From an uncultured Comamonadaceae bacterium (GTDB taxonomy: Bacteria > Pseudomonadota > Gammaproteobacteria > Burkholderiales > Burkholderiaceae_C): DNA of 5,651 nt. The DNA lies in NCBI GenBank assembly GCA_937871735.1, contig CALMOI010000439.1:1-5651 (forward strand), in the 5' to 3' direction. The position numbers and the translations under genes were made by a program. The notes below the pieces were generated by a model that searched no databases, was not told the origin of the DNA, and was given only the letters and a program-made list of their open reading frames with translations. Positions 1 to 5,356 of the stretch are shown here, piece after piece; the stretch's first letter is position 1, and the number at the start of each line of letters is the position of its first letter.

Positions 1-54
1 AGCAGCTCATTCGTAATGAGAAGGTCGGGTGTTCGATTCATCTCTCCGGCACCA
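1..54 (+). tRNA. tRNA-Thr (anticodon CGT), 3' part, 5' end cut by window edge
   Basis: This is the 3' two-thirds of a threonine tRNA that reads ACG codons. The anticodon loop TTCGTAA lies at 10-16 with anticodon CGT at 12-14. It is closed by CTCA/TGAG, with a G5/A21 mismatch at the top of the stem that enterobacterial tRNA-Thr(CGT) also has. The T arm is 27-43 (stem GGGTG/CATCT with two G-U pairs). The 3' acceptor strand CTCCGGC is 44-50, the discriminator is A51, and CCA is encoded at 52-54. The D arm and 5' acceptor strand lie outside the window. A terminator follows 9 nt later, so this is the last or only gene of its transcript. The 3' end is not repeated elsewhere in the window, so there is no sign of an integrated element here. 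Confidence 0.93.
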
Positions 55-63
55 ACCGCTTCA

Positions 64-97
64 AAAGCCCGCTGTTTGCAAAAGCAGCGGGCTTTTT
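64..97 (+). terminator. Rho-independent terminator of the tRNA-Thr transcript
   Basis: The 11-bp perfect stem AAAGCCCGCTG (64-74) / CAGCGGGCTTT (85-95) has a 10-nt loop and ends in a T run (93-97). It starts 9 nt after the tRNA CCA end, as expected for a tRNA transcript terminator. The A run on the 5' side means it could also act on the other strand. Confidence 0.9.
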
Positions 98-266
98 CCA
101 TGCATGACCGATAACTTGACTGCGACTGTGCTGAGTGCCGAATCCCCACTCAGCACGACTTTGCTTTATTGGACTTATCGCATCCACAGCTACATTTGGC
201 TGAACATGGTTGACGATCCCGCTTGGCTGGCATTGATGTTCTGTTGAGATCTAACGCTTCAAATGC
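98..266. other. Spacer between two terminators, no convincing protein gene; possible small RNA
   Basis: No open reading frame here has a ribosome binding site or recognisable protein sequence. The only frame of any length starts inside the tRNA at 29 and is rejected. The stretch does hold structure: a perfect 10-bp inverted repeat at 128-156, and a 6-bp inverted repeat GAACAT (202-207) / ATGTTC (236-241). It sits between the tRNA terminator and a second strong terminator at 267-297. TTGACT at 116-121 resembles a -35 element, but the sequence 17 bp downstream (CGAATC) is a poor -10. The layout would suit a short non-coding transcript of about 150 nt, but nothing in the sequence names a known RNA family. 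The small-RNA reading is inference. Confidence 0.3.
128..156. repeat. Perfect 10-bp inverted repeat (hairpin)
   Basis: GTGCTGAGTG (128-137) and CACTCAGCAC (147-156) are perfect reverse complements separated by the 9-nt loop CCGAATCCC. The plus-strand flank (GACTTTGCTTTATT) lacks a clean T run, so this is a poor terminator. It could be a stem in an RNA or a protein binding site. Confidence 0.7.
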
Positions 267-297
267 AAAAAGCCCACCTGTATCAGGTGGGCTTTTT
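267..297. terminator. Strong bidirectional Rho-independent terminator
   Basis: AAAAAGCCCACCTG (267-280) pairs perfectly with CAGGTGGGCTTTTT (284-297) around a 3-nt TAT loop. The 9-bp GC-rich core (GCCCACCTG/CAGGTGGGC) is flanked by A5 and T5, so it has a U tract in either direction. On the minus strand it is the first terminator after the H-NS gene stop (424), which gives that mRNA a 3' UTR of roughly 125-155 nt. On the plus strand it would end any transcript from 98-266. Confidence 0.88.
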
Positions 298-421
298 GAA
301 GCATTTTTGCTTTTATTGCATTGCAGCAATTCTCTCAGACAGTACCAAGAGTTTACTGTGGGCTACATGTTAATACGTTACATATTTCACACAATAACCT
401 ACAGTTTTCACAGACCGGCTA
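298..421. other. AT-rich spacer, likely 3' UTR of the H-NS family gene
   Basis: No gene is visible. The stretch is AT-rich and contains the short inverted repeat ACAGTA (339-344) / TACTGT (354-359) with a 9-nt loop. On the minus strand it lies between the H-NS stop codon and the terminator at 267-297, so it is probably transcribed as that gene's 3' untranslated region. Confidence 0.4.
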
Positions 422-727
422 TCAGGCAGCGATCAAGAAGTTAGAGCGCTCTTGGCCGTCAATCCACTTCGGAGCCTTGCCACGGCCAGTCCAAGTTTTG
501 CCCGAAACGGGGTCGATGTACTTGGGAGCCACTTTATTGCCAGCCAATGCAGACGCTGCACGGGGAGCCTTGGTGACGGGAGGGAAAATATCGTCAACGG
601 TCAGGTCAAAATCAGCGACCAGCGAGCGAATTTGATTCACAGCTTGGCTGATTTCGTTTTGGCGAGCTTCAGTGATTTTTTGCTCGAGCTCAGCACGTTG
701 CTGTAAGAGTTCTTTGTATGCGGACAT
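422..727 (-). CDS. H-NS histone family nucleoid-associated protein
   Basis: This is a 101-aa protein of the H-NS family, which coats and bridges AT-rich DNA and silences many promoters. Residues 1 to about 45 are helix-prone and charged (alternating Leu/Glu/Lys/Arg), fitting the dimerisation coiled coil. A Pro/Ala/Lys-rich linker covers about 49-65. The C-terminal DNA-binding domain holds the signature TWTGRGKAPKW at 78-88, whose GRGK loop inserts into the minor groove. About 100 aa is the usual length for short betaproteobacterial members such as the Bordetella type; enterobacterial H-NS is about 137 aa. The ATG at 725-727 is preceded by AGGAG (734-738, minus strand) at good spacing, and the stop is TGA at 422-424. 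It is transcribed on its own or with the upstream membrane protein gene 112 bp away, and ends at the terminator at 267-297. The family is certain; which paralog it is cannot be told. Confidence 0.93.
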   Translation of the reverse strand: MSAYKELLQQRAELEQKITEARQNEISQAVNQIRSLVADFDLTVDDIFPPVTKAPRAASALAGNKVAPKYIDPVSGKTWTGRGKAPKWIDGQERSNFLIAA

Positions 728-839
728 GTTTTTCTCCTGTGTATAAAGGATGGACTATAGGATGAAAGTATACATTACAAATCAATTATCTGCACGTCCC
801 TACAACCTATCTCCATATTTAAGAACCTTTACCCATTGT
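728..839 (-). promoter_or_regulatory. AT-rich upstream region of the H-NS family gene, probable promoter
   Basis: This 112-bp AT-rich gap separates the CorC-family stop from the H-NS start. On the minus strand TATACT (767-772) is a good -10 match, and TATAGT (754-759) is a second candidate; neither has a strong -35 at 17 bp. A near-repeat AGGATG occurs at 747-752 and 759-764, 12 bp apart. The ribosome binding site AGGAG is at 734-738. H-NS genes are often autoregulated through AT-rich upstream DNA, which this would allow. No terminator is visible after the CorC-family gene, so read-through is possible. Confidence 0.4.
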
Positions 840-2144
840 TTACAGACCTGATCTGGGCACCACAATAGGAATCTGCACCGCCAACACCTTGTCGATGCGC
901 CGACCATCCAAATCGACGACTTCAAAACACCAACCAGCACAATCAATACGCTCTGCGGTGGCGGGCAATCGACCTGAAACGGCCATTAACAGACCAGCCA
1001 AAGTGTTGTAACGACCCTTGTCCTCATCAGGAAGTTCCCGAATATCGAGACGAGATTTAAGTTCGTTTACAGGCATCAAACCGTCTAACAGCCACGAGCC
1101 ATCGCCGCGCGGCGTCGCCCATGCGTCCACCTGAGAGCCCGGTTGTAATTCGCCAGTGATGGCTTCTAGCAAGTCACGCGGTGTCAGCAAACCTTGCACC
1201 TCGCCATATTCGTCAACCACGAAGACCATGCGACCTGAGCGTTCGCGCAATTGCTCCAGCAGCACTCGGCCACTCAGGGTTTCGGGCACAAAGGTGGCGG
1301 GGCTGACGTGGGCTTCAATGCCGCCCGATTGAGCCACCCCCAATTGCAGCAAGCGTGCAACGCTGATCACACCCAGCACGTCGTCCAAACTGCCTCGGCA
1401 CACGGGATACCAAGAATGCGCGCCGCCATGCCCGATTTGATGCAAACACTGCGCCACGGTGTGGCTGGCATCAAGCCAGTCGATGTCAGTTCGGGGCACC
1501 ATCAATGAAGTCAAGGGACGATCATCGAGATGGAACACGTTTTGCACCATTTGGTGCTCATGCTCTTCAATCAAACCGGCATCTACGCCCTCTTCCAAGC
1601 TGGCGGTGATTTCTTCTTCCGTCACGGGGCGGGTACGGGTGGTGTCGATATGCAGCAGCCGCAGCACGCCGTGCGTGGTCATGGACAGCAGGCGCACAAA
1701 CGGCTTGGCTGCCGTGGCCAGCCAGTGCATGGGCGGTGCCACCCAGCGCGCCACGGGTTCCGGGTACAACTGACCAATGCGCTTGGGCACCAGTTCGCCA
1801 AAGATAATGGTGGTGAAGGTAATGCACGTCACCACCAAGGTTGTGGCGGCCACGCCAGCCGCCTTGTCAGCCATGCCGAAGCCTTGCAGCCACGCGGCCA
1901 CGCCACTGCTGAAAGCCGCCTCGCCCACAATACCGTTGAGCACGCCAATCGACGTGATGCCCACCTGCACAGTGGACAAAAACTGGGTTGGGTCTTCCAG
2001 CAACTTGAGCGCAACCGCTGACCCCTTATCGCCCGACTCAGCCATCGCGCTCAGGCGGGCTTTGCGGCTAGAAGCCAAGGCCAGTTCGGACATGGCAAAA
2101 ACGCCATTGAGCAGCGTCAGAAAAACGATCAGTAAGAAATCCAT
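840..2144 (-). CDS. HlyC/CorC family membrane protein (DUF21, CBS pair, CorC_HlyC domain)
   Basis: This 434-aa inner-membrane protein has the full architecture of the family called hemolysin-like, CorC or YtfL/PaeA. The DUF21 (CNNM) transmembrane domain covers about residues 1-165, with hydrophobic segments near 1-18, 60-78, 98-117 and 133-155. It carries the conserved motifs SELALASSRKARL (19-31) and GELVPKRIGQ (116-125). A CBS-domain pair covers about 205-333, including EYGEVQGLLTPRDLLEAITGE-like sequence at 312-332. A CorC_HlyC domain with the typical GWCFEVVDLDGRRI (404-417) ends the protein. Relatives have been linked to Mg2+/Co2+ resistance or efflux and, for E. coli YtfL (PaeA), to polyamine export. 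The substrate cannot be read from sequence, and the 'hemolysin' label should not be taken literally. The ATG at 2142-2144 has no clear Shine-Dalgarno, but it begins the first membrane helix and no later start would keep that helix. It is divergent from apaH. Confidence 0.9.
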   Translation of the reverse strand: MDFLLIVFLTLLNGVFAMSELALASSRKARLSAMAESGDKGSAVALKLLEDPTQFLSTVQVGITSIGVLNGIVGEAAFSSGVAAWLQGFGMADKAAGVAATTLVVTCITFTTIIFGELVPKRIGQLYPEPVARWVAPPMHWLATAAKPFVRLLSMTTHGVLRLLHIDTTRTRPVTEEEITASLEEGVDAGLIEEHEHQMVQNVFHLDDRPLTSLMVPRTDIDWLDASHTVAQCLHQIGHGGAHSWYPVCRGSLDDVLGVISVARLLQLGVAQSGGIEAHVSPATFVPETLSGRVLLEQLRERSGRMVFVVDEYGEVQGLLTPRDLLEAITGELQPGSQVDAWATPRGDGSWLLDGLMPVNELKSRLDIRELPDEDKGRYNTLAGLLMAVSGRLPATAERIDCAGWCFEVVDLDGRRIDKVLAVQIPIVVPRSGL

Positions 2145-2180
2145 GAATGACCGGCTGTACGCCGGTAGAAAATCAACACC
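2145..2180. promoter_or_regulatory. Compact divergent spacer between the CorC-family gene and apaH, with a small inverted repeat
   Basis: Only 36 bp separate two divergent start codons. The spacer contains the inverted repeat CCGGC (2151-2155) / GCCGG (2161-2165) around TGTAC. Neither gene has a convincing Shine-Dalgarno here. A promoter for each gene must overlap the spacer or the opposite coding sequence. On the minus strand TATACA (2193-2198) inside the apaH 5' end is a possible -10 for the CorC-family gene. For apaH, TAGAAA (2166-2171) could serve as a -10 only for a leaderless or nearly leaderless message. These promoter assignments are weak. Confidence 0.3.
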
Positions 2181-3011
2181 ATGTCACTTTACTGTATAGG
2201 CGATGTCCAAGGCTGCAATAGCGCCTTGGGCCATTTATTGGAAACTCTCGATTTTTCTCCGAGCCGGGACACGATTTTCATGCTCGGAGACTTGGTCAAC
2301 CGGGGGCCGGACTCAGCCGGGGTGCTGCGGCGCTTGATGGGCTTGGGCACATCGGCGCGCTGCTTGTTGGGCAACCACGACCTGCATTTGCTGGCCGTGG
2401 CCTATGGCATTCGCCCACCGCATCGTGGCGACACCTTGAACGAGCTGTTGAGCGCTGACGACTGCCCCGTCCTCATCAACTGGCTGCGTCAGCAACGCTT
2501 GGCGTGGCAAGAGCGCGGCGTGCTGATGGTGCACGCCGGTGTTTTGCCCAGTTGGAGCGCCGCACAAACCTTGGCGCGGGCCGCAGAAGTCGAGGCCATG
2601 CTGCGCAGCCCACAACTGCCTGATTTTTTGCGTCAGATGTACGGCAATCTCCCTACGCTGTGGGACGACAGCCTGCAAGGCATGGAGCGACTGCGGGTGA
2701 TCGTGAATGGCCTGACGCGGCTGCGTTTTTGCTCTGCCCACGGCATGATGGAATTTGCCACCAAGGAGGGCGCTGATGGCGCACCTCACGGCTACATGCC
2801 GTGGTTTGATGTACCGGGCCGCCAAACCGTCGATGTGACGGTGGCTTTTGGTCACTGGTCCACGCTGGGGCGTTTGCAGCGGCGCGATGTGTATTCGCTG
2901 GACTTGGGCTGCGTCTGGGGCGGCCAACTCGCCGCCCTGCGTTTGGACGAGGCGGGCGAGCATGAACTGATCGCCGTGAACTGCCCGCAAGCCCAACGCC
3001 CAGGCTGTTGA
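2181..3011 (+). CDS. apaH: Symmetrical bis(5'-nucleosyl)-tetraphosphatase (Ap4A hydrolase) ApaH
   Basis: This 276-aa cytoplasmic metallophosphoesterase cleaves diadenosine tetraphosphate symmetrically into two ADP. It clears stress dinucleotides and can also remove Np4 caps from RNA. Length matches the family (E. coli ApaH is 280 aa). Metal-site motifs run in order: GDVQG (7-11), GDLVNRGPDS (36-45), GNHD (64-67), HAG (118-120) and GHW (224-226). The family-specific LTRLRFC (178-184) and DLGCVWGG (241-248) separate it from general phosphoprotein phosphatases. The first motif has Gln where the generic GDxHG has His; Pseudomonas ApaH has the same, so this is normal for the family. The ATG at 2181 directly opens the first beta strand and motif, so it is the natural start despite a weak ribosome binding site. 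In enterobacteria apaH lies with ksgA/apaG; here it stands alone, converging on rhlE with only 26 bp between stop codons. Confidence 0.96.
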   Translation: MSLYCIGDVQGCNSALGHLLETLDFSPSRDTIFMLGDLVNRGPDSAGVLRRLMGLGTSARCLLGNHDLHLLAVAYGIRPPHRGDTLNELLSADDCPVLINWLRQQRLAWQERGVLMVHAGVLPSWSAAQTLARAAEVEAMLRSPQLPDFLRQMYGNLPTLWDDSLQGMERLRVIVNGLTRLRFCSAHGMMEFATKEGADGAPHGYMPWFDVPGRQTVDVTVAFGHWSTLGRLQRRDVYSLDLGCVWGGQLAALRLDEAGEHELIAVNCPQAQRPGC

Positions 3012-3037
3012 GCGCGCCCGCAAGCGCATCAACGCCC

Positions 3038-4477
3038 TCAGGTGCTGGCCTTGAACAAGGCGGCAATTTTGCGGCGAGGCTTGATGTTGGCAGAAATACC
3101 GCTGCGCGCTGCGGGCTGACCCACACTGGCCTCCCACGCCACGGGTGCGGCTTCAGCCGGGGCTTCGTAAGGCTTGTCAAAGAACGGATCACGCGACACG
3201 GGCACAGGGCGGAAGCCACCGCGCGATTCACGAGGCTCGCGCTGTTCACGGGGTTCACGCGGCTCGCGGCGCTCTGGCCGGTCATCTTCACCCCAGGCAC
3301 GACGGCCCGTGTTGATACGGCCACGCGGCTGGTCTTCATCAAACTCCAGCGCTTCGACTTCGATTTTTTTGCCGAGCAGCTTTTCGATATCCACCACCAA
3401 GCGGGCATCGCTGCTGGAAACCAAAGTCACGGCCAAACCGGAAGCACCTGCACGGCCCGTGCGACCAATGCGGTGCACATAATCTTCGGCGTTAAAAGGC
3501 ACATCGAAATTGAACACGGCGGGCACATCTTTGATGTCCAAACCGCGCGCGGCCACATCGGTACACACCAGCAAATCAACTTCGCCTTTTTTGAAAGCTT
3601 CCAAGGCTTTGAGGCGTTCGTCTTGGCTTTTATCGCCGTGCAGCGCGGCGGTTTTCAGTCCTTCGCTCTCTAAACTGCGTGCCAAACGGGCGCAACCGAG
3701 CTTGCTGTTGACGAAAATAAAGGCTTGCTTGAGACCACGTGTTTTCAGCACTTGGTGAATAGCTCGGCGCTTGTTGTCATCACCGGCGCTGTAAAAACGC
3801 TGCTCAACAGTCGAAGCTGTTTCATTGGGCCGCGCCACTTCAATCGTGACCGGATTTTGCAAATAACTGCCCGCCAGTCGCTTGATTTCAGGCGAAAACG
3901 TCGCGGAAAACAGCAGCGTGGTGCGTTGCTTGGGCAAAAACGACAAGATGCGCTGCAAATCAGGCAAAAAGCCGATGTCGAGCATACGGTCGGCTTCATC
4001 GAGCACCACATATTCGACTTGATTGAGCACCGCATTTTTGGCTTCAATGTGATCGAGCAAACGGCCCGGTGTAGCCACCAGCACTTCCACGCCTTTTTTC
4101 AGTTCCAGCGTTTGCGGCTTCATGTCGATACCGCCAAACACCACAGCACTGCGCAAATTGGTGTGTTGAGCGTAAAGCTTGATTTGCTGCGCTACTTGGT
4201 CGGCCAATTCACGAGTGGGCAACAGCACCAAAGCCCGCACAGGATGGCGGGCAGGTGAAGTAGACGCATTTTCGTGTTTGAGCAGACGTTGCAACAGCGG
4301 GAGCGAAAACGCTGCCGTTTTGCCAGTGCCAGTTTGGGCGGCACCCATCACGTCTTGTCCGGTCAGTACCACAGGAATTGCCTGGGCCTGAATCGGGGTC
4401 ATAGAAACATAGCCCATTTCGGCTACGGCGCGCGCTAGCGGTTCAGCCAGCGATAGATTAGAAAAAGAAGCAGTCAT
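3038..4477 (-). CDS. rhlE: DEAD-box ATP-dependent RNA helicase, RhlE type
   Basis: This 479-aa cytoplasmic RNA helicase unwinds short RNA duplexes; RhlE proteins act in ribosome assembly and RNA turnover, often at low temperature. All core motifs are present in order: Q motif (F5, TPIQ at 27-30), Walker A AQTGTGKT (47-54), PTREL (87-91), GG (115-116), TPGRL (136-140), DEAD (160-163), SAT (191-193), motif IV FIFVNS (253-258), HGDKSQDER (280-288), motif V TDVAARGLD (306-314) and HRIGRTGR (335-342). After about residue 380 comes a low-complexity charged tail with five Arg-Glu-X units (404-418), ending in a basic stretch (466-475), typical of RNA-binding tails in RhlE. Motif spacing and the tail favour RhlE over DbpA, SrmB or CsdA. 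The ATG at 4475-4477 has only a weak GGGG (4482-4485, minus strand) before it. It lies 77 bp after bfd on the same strand and converges on apaH; no terminator hairpin is visible in the 26-bp gap. Confidence 0.94.
   Translation of the reverse strand: MTASFSNLSLAEPLARAVAEMGYVSMTPIQAQAIPVVLTGQDVMGAAQTGTGKTAAFSLPLLQRLLKHENASTSPARHPVRALVLLPTRELADQVAQQIKLYAQHTNLRSAVVFGGIDMKPQTLELKKGVEVLVATPGRLLDHIEAKNAVLNQVEYVVLDEADRMLDIGFLPDLQRILSFLPKQRTTLLFSATFSPEIKRLAGSYLQNPVTIEVARPNETASTVEQRFYSAGDDNKRRAIHQVLKTRGLKQAFIFVNSKLGCARLARSLESEGLKTAALHGDKSQDERLKALEAFKKGEVDLLVCTDVAARGLDIKDVPAVFNFDVPFNAEDYVHRIGRTGRAGASGLAVTLVSSSDARLVVDIEKLLGKKIEVEALEFDEDQPRGRINTGRRAWGEDDRPERREPREPREQREPRESRGGFRPVPVSRDPFFDKPYEAPAEAAPVAWEASVGQPAARSGISANIKPRRKIAALFKAST
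3224..3268 (-). repeat. Five 9-bp tandem units encoding Arg-Glu-X repeats in the rhlE tail
   Basis: Codons 404-418 of rhlE form five consecutive Arg-Glu-X triplets (X = Pro, Pro, Gln, Pro, Ser), a 45-bp array of imperfect 9-bp units. Codon choice varies between units (CGC GAG against CGT GAA), so the array is not a recent exact duplication, but slippage could change its copy number between strains. Confidence 0.75.
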
Positions 4478-4554
4478 GTAACCCCGTATTGTCGCATCAG
4501 GGGCTGATTTCAGCCAATCAGGGGCGCGCTTCGAATGTCACCAAGCCCGAAAAT
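4478..4554 (-). promoter_or_regulatory. bfd-rhlE spacer with a palindrome and paired 9-bp direct repeats
   Basis: The 77-bp gap holds the direct repeat ATCAGGGGC at 4496-4504 and 4517-4525, 21 bp apart (two helical turns). Between and overlapping these is the inverted repeat GGCTGA (4502-4507) / TCAGCC (4510-4515). On the minus strand TTGGCT, an 18-bp spacer and GACAAT form a weak promoter-like pair that would start transcription only a few bases before the rhlE ATG. The inverted repeat lacks a T run and is unlikely to be a terminator. rhlE may also be read from the bfd transcript. Confidence 0.3.
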
Positions 4555-4782
4555 CTACGCCATCGCGTGCAACGGCATCCGCACCAAGCTCATCGGCGAA
4601 CACGCACTGCTTAAATGTTGGCTGCATGCGTTTTCAAACACTTTGCGCGCGCACTCCCCGCAGCGGCCGCACTGGGTGGCAGCGCCAGTGTCAAATTGCA
4701 CAGCGTCAAAGCTGACTGCCCCATCTTTGACAGCATTGACAATGTCTCGATCAGAAACTCGGCGGCAGACACAAACAATCAT
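4555..4782 (-). CDS. bfd: Bacterioferritin-associated ferredoxin (Bfd), [2Fe-2S]
   Basis: This 75-aa cytoplasmic ferredoxin docks on bacterioferritin and passes electrons through its haem to release stored iron. The four cluster ligands are visible as Cys4, Cys6, Cys38 and Cys41, in CVC near the N-terminus and QCGRC at 37-41. They fall at exactly the positions known for E. coli Bfd (64 aa). This protein has a C-terminal extension of about ten residues and three further cysteines (44, 51, 60). I chose the ATG at 4780-4782. The frame stays open to an ATG at 4837-4839, but that start would add 19 residues unlike any Bfd and would lie in the spacer of the predicted promoter. AGGG at 4792-4795 (minus strand) is a plausible ribosome binding site. 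It lies 97 bp downstream of bfr, its functional partner, on the same strand; in E. coli the order is bfd then bfr. Confidence 0.93.
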   Translation of the reverse strand: MIVCVCRRVSDRDIVNAVKDGAVSFDAVQFDTGAATQCGRCGECARKVFENACSQHLSSACSPMSLVRMPLHAMA

Positions 4783-4827
4783 GATGCGGCACCCTAGAAG
4801 CACGAAATGGTGTGAAGGAATGCCGCG

Positions 4828-4856
4828 ATCGTACTCCAAACAGTAATAATTCTCAA
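4828..4856 (-). promoter_or_regulatory. Predicted sigma70-type promoter of bfd
   Basis: On the minus strand the -35 TTGAGA (4851-4856, 5 of 6 to TTGACA) and the -10 TACGAT (4828-4833, 4 of 6 to TATAAT) are separated by exactly 17 bp. A start site near 4821 would leave a leader of about 40 nt before the chosen bfd ATG, with room for the AGGG ribosome binding site. The -35 element falls inside the Fur-box-like sequence. Confidence 0.55.
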
Positions 4857-4860
4857 TTAC
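4841..4860. promoter_or_regulatory. Fur-box-like operator upstream of bfd
   Basis: The minus-strand sequence TGAGAATTATTACTG (4841-4855) matches the Fur 7-1-7 consensus TGATAATnATTATCA at 10 of 14 defined positions, six of seven in the first half-site. It overlaps the -35 of the predicted bfd promoter, the right place for iron-dependent repression. Fur repression of bfd is known in other proteobacteria, so location and family knowledge agree. No comparable site is seen before bfr. Confidence 0.6.
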
Positions 4861-4879
4861 CAGTCGGGAGCTGTGGTTA

Positions 4880-5356
4880 TCACGATCCTTCGTGCATCTG
4901 CGATTGCAGCCAGTTTTGCTCGCCCACTTGGGCTACGAGCTCGATCTGAGTTTCCAGGTCATCAATGTGTTCTTCGGTGTCGTCAAGAATTTGCAACAGC
5001 ACGTCGCGGGACACATAGTCACGCACGCTTTCGCAGTAGGCGATGGCCTCTTTGAGCAGCGGGTGCGAGCCGACTTCAATTTTCAAGTCGCAGTGCAGCA
5101 CTTCCACGGCGTTTTCACCGATGTACAGCTTGCCCAAGTCTTGCAAGTTGGGCAAGCCTTCGAGCATGAGCACGCGTTCGATGAGCTTGTCGGCGTGCTT
5201 CATTTCCTCAATGGACTCTTCGTACTCATGCTTCGCGCGCTTCATCAAGCCCCAGTTTTTCAGCATCCGTGCGTGTAAAAAATACTGGTTGATCGCGGTA
5301 AGCTCATTTCTCAACTGGGCGTTGAGGAAATCAATGACTTTGGTATCGCCCTTCAT
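4880..5356 (-). CDS. bfr: Bacterioferritin (haem-containing iron storage protein)
   Basis: This 158-aa subunit forms the 24-mer iron-storage shell that oxidises Fe2+ and stores a ferric mineral core. It is the same length as E. coli Bfr and aligns without gaps. Haem ligand Met52 is present, as are ferroxidase-centre residues Glu18, Glu51, His54, Glu94 and His130. Position 127, Glu in E. coli, is Thr here (DDTEEH at 125-130). Trp133 of E. coli is Asp here, while Tyr25 and Trp35 are kept. The frame runs open upstream to 5422, but the ATG at 5354-5356 gives the standard start MKGDTKVI and has a strong AGGAG (5362-5366, minus strand) at 5 nt. Its partner bfd follows 97 bp downstream, and dcd lies 71 bp upstream on the same strand, so read-through from dcd is possible. 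Presence of Met52 and most ferroxidase ligands points to a haem-binding Bfr rather than ferritin or Dps. Confidence 0.96.
   Translation of the reverse strand: MKGDTKVIDFLNAQLRNELTAINQYFLHARMLKNWGLMKRAKHEYEESIEEMKHADKLIERVLMLEGLPNLQDLGKLYIGENAVEVLHCDLKIEVGSHPLLKEAIAYCESVRDYVSRDVLLQILDDTEEHIDDLETQIELVAQVGEQNWLQSQMHEGS

Noticed and set aside
1..54. tRNA 3' end as an attachment site for an integrated element
   Set aside because: No second copy of the tRNA 3' end and no integrase or mobile gene occur in the window; the genes that follow are housekeeping genes.
29..247. 72-codon plus-strand open frame beginning inside the tRNA
   Set aside because: It starts within tRNA-Thr, runs through the terminator hairpin at 64-97, has no ribosome binding site and no recognisable protein sequence.
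1530..2021. 163-codon plus-strand frame opposite the CorC-family gene
   Set aside because: His/Gln/Arg-rich antisense shadow of a complete membrane protein gene.
2199..2213. Gln instead of His in the first ApaH metal motif (GDVQG)
   Set aside because: Pseudomonas ApaH carries the same Gln, so this is a normal variant of the family, not a broken active site.
3012..3037. Terminator between convergent apaH and rhlE
   Set aside because: The 26-bp GC-rich gap has no clear stem followed by a T run on either strand.
2313..3137. 274-codon minus-strand frame opposite apaH
   Set aside because: It is a shadow of the GC-rich apaH gene, which has all family motifs. The minus-strand product is Gln/His/Arg-rich without domains.
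2653..3408. 251-codon minus-strand frame spanning the ends of apaH and rhlE
   Set aside because: It overlaps two well-supported genes and has Ser/Arg/Pro-rich out-of-frame composition.
3008..4258. Plus-strand frames of 221 and 177 codons opposite rhlE
   Set aside because: They are antisense shadows of the RhlE coding sequence, lacking family features or ribosome binding sites.
4783..4839. N-terminal extension of bfd to an ATG at 4837-4839
   Set aside because: The extra 19 residues do not resemble Bfd, the alternative start would lie in the predicted promoter spacer, and the internal ATG puts the cysteines at the canonical positions 4, 6, 38 and 41.
4892..5278. 128-codon plus-strand frame opposite bfr
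   Set aside because: Antisense shadow of the bacterioferritin gene, with no supporting start signal.
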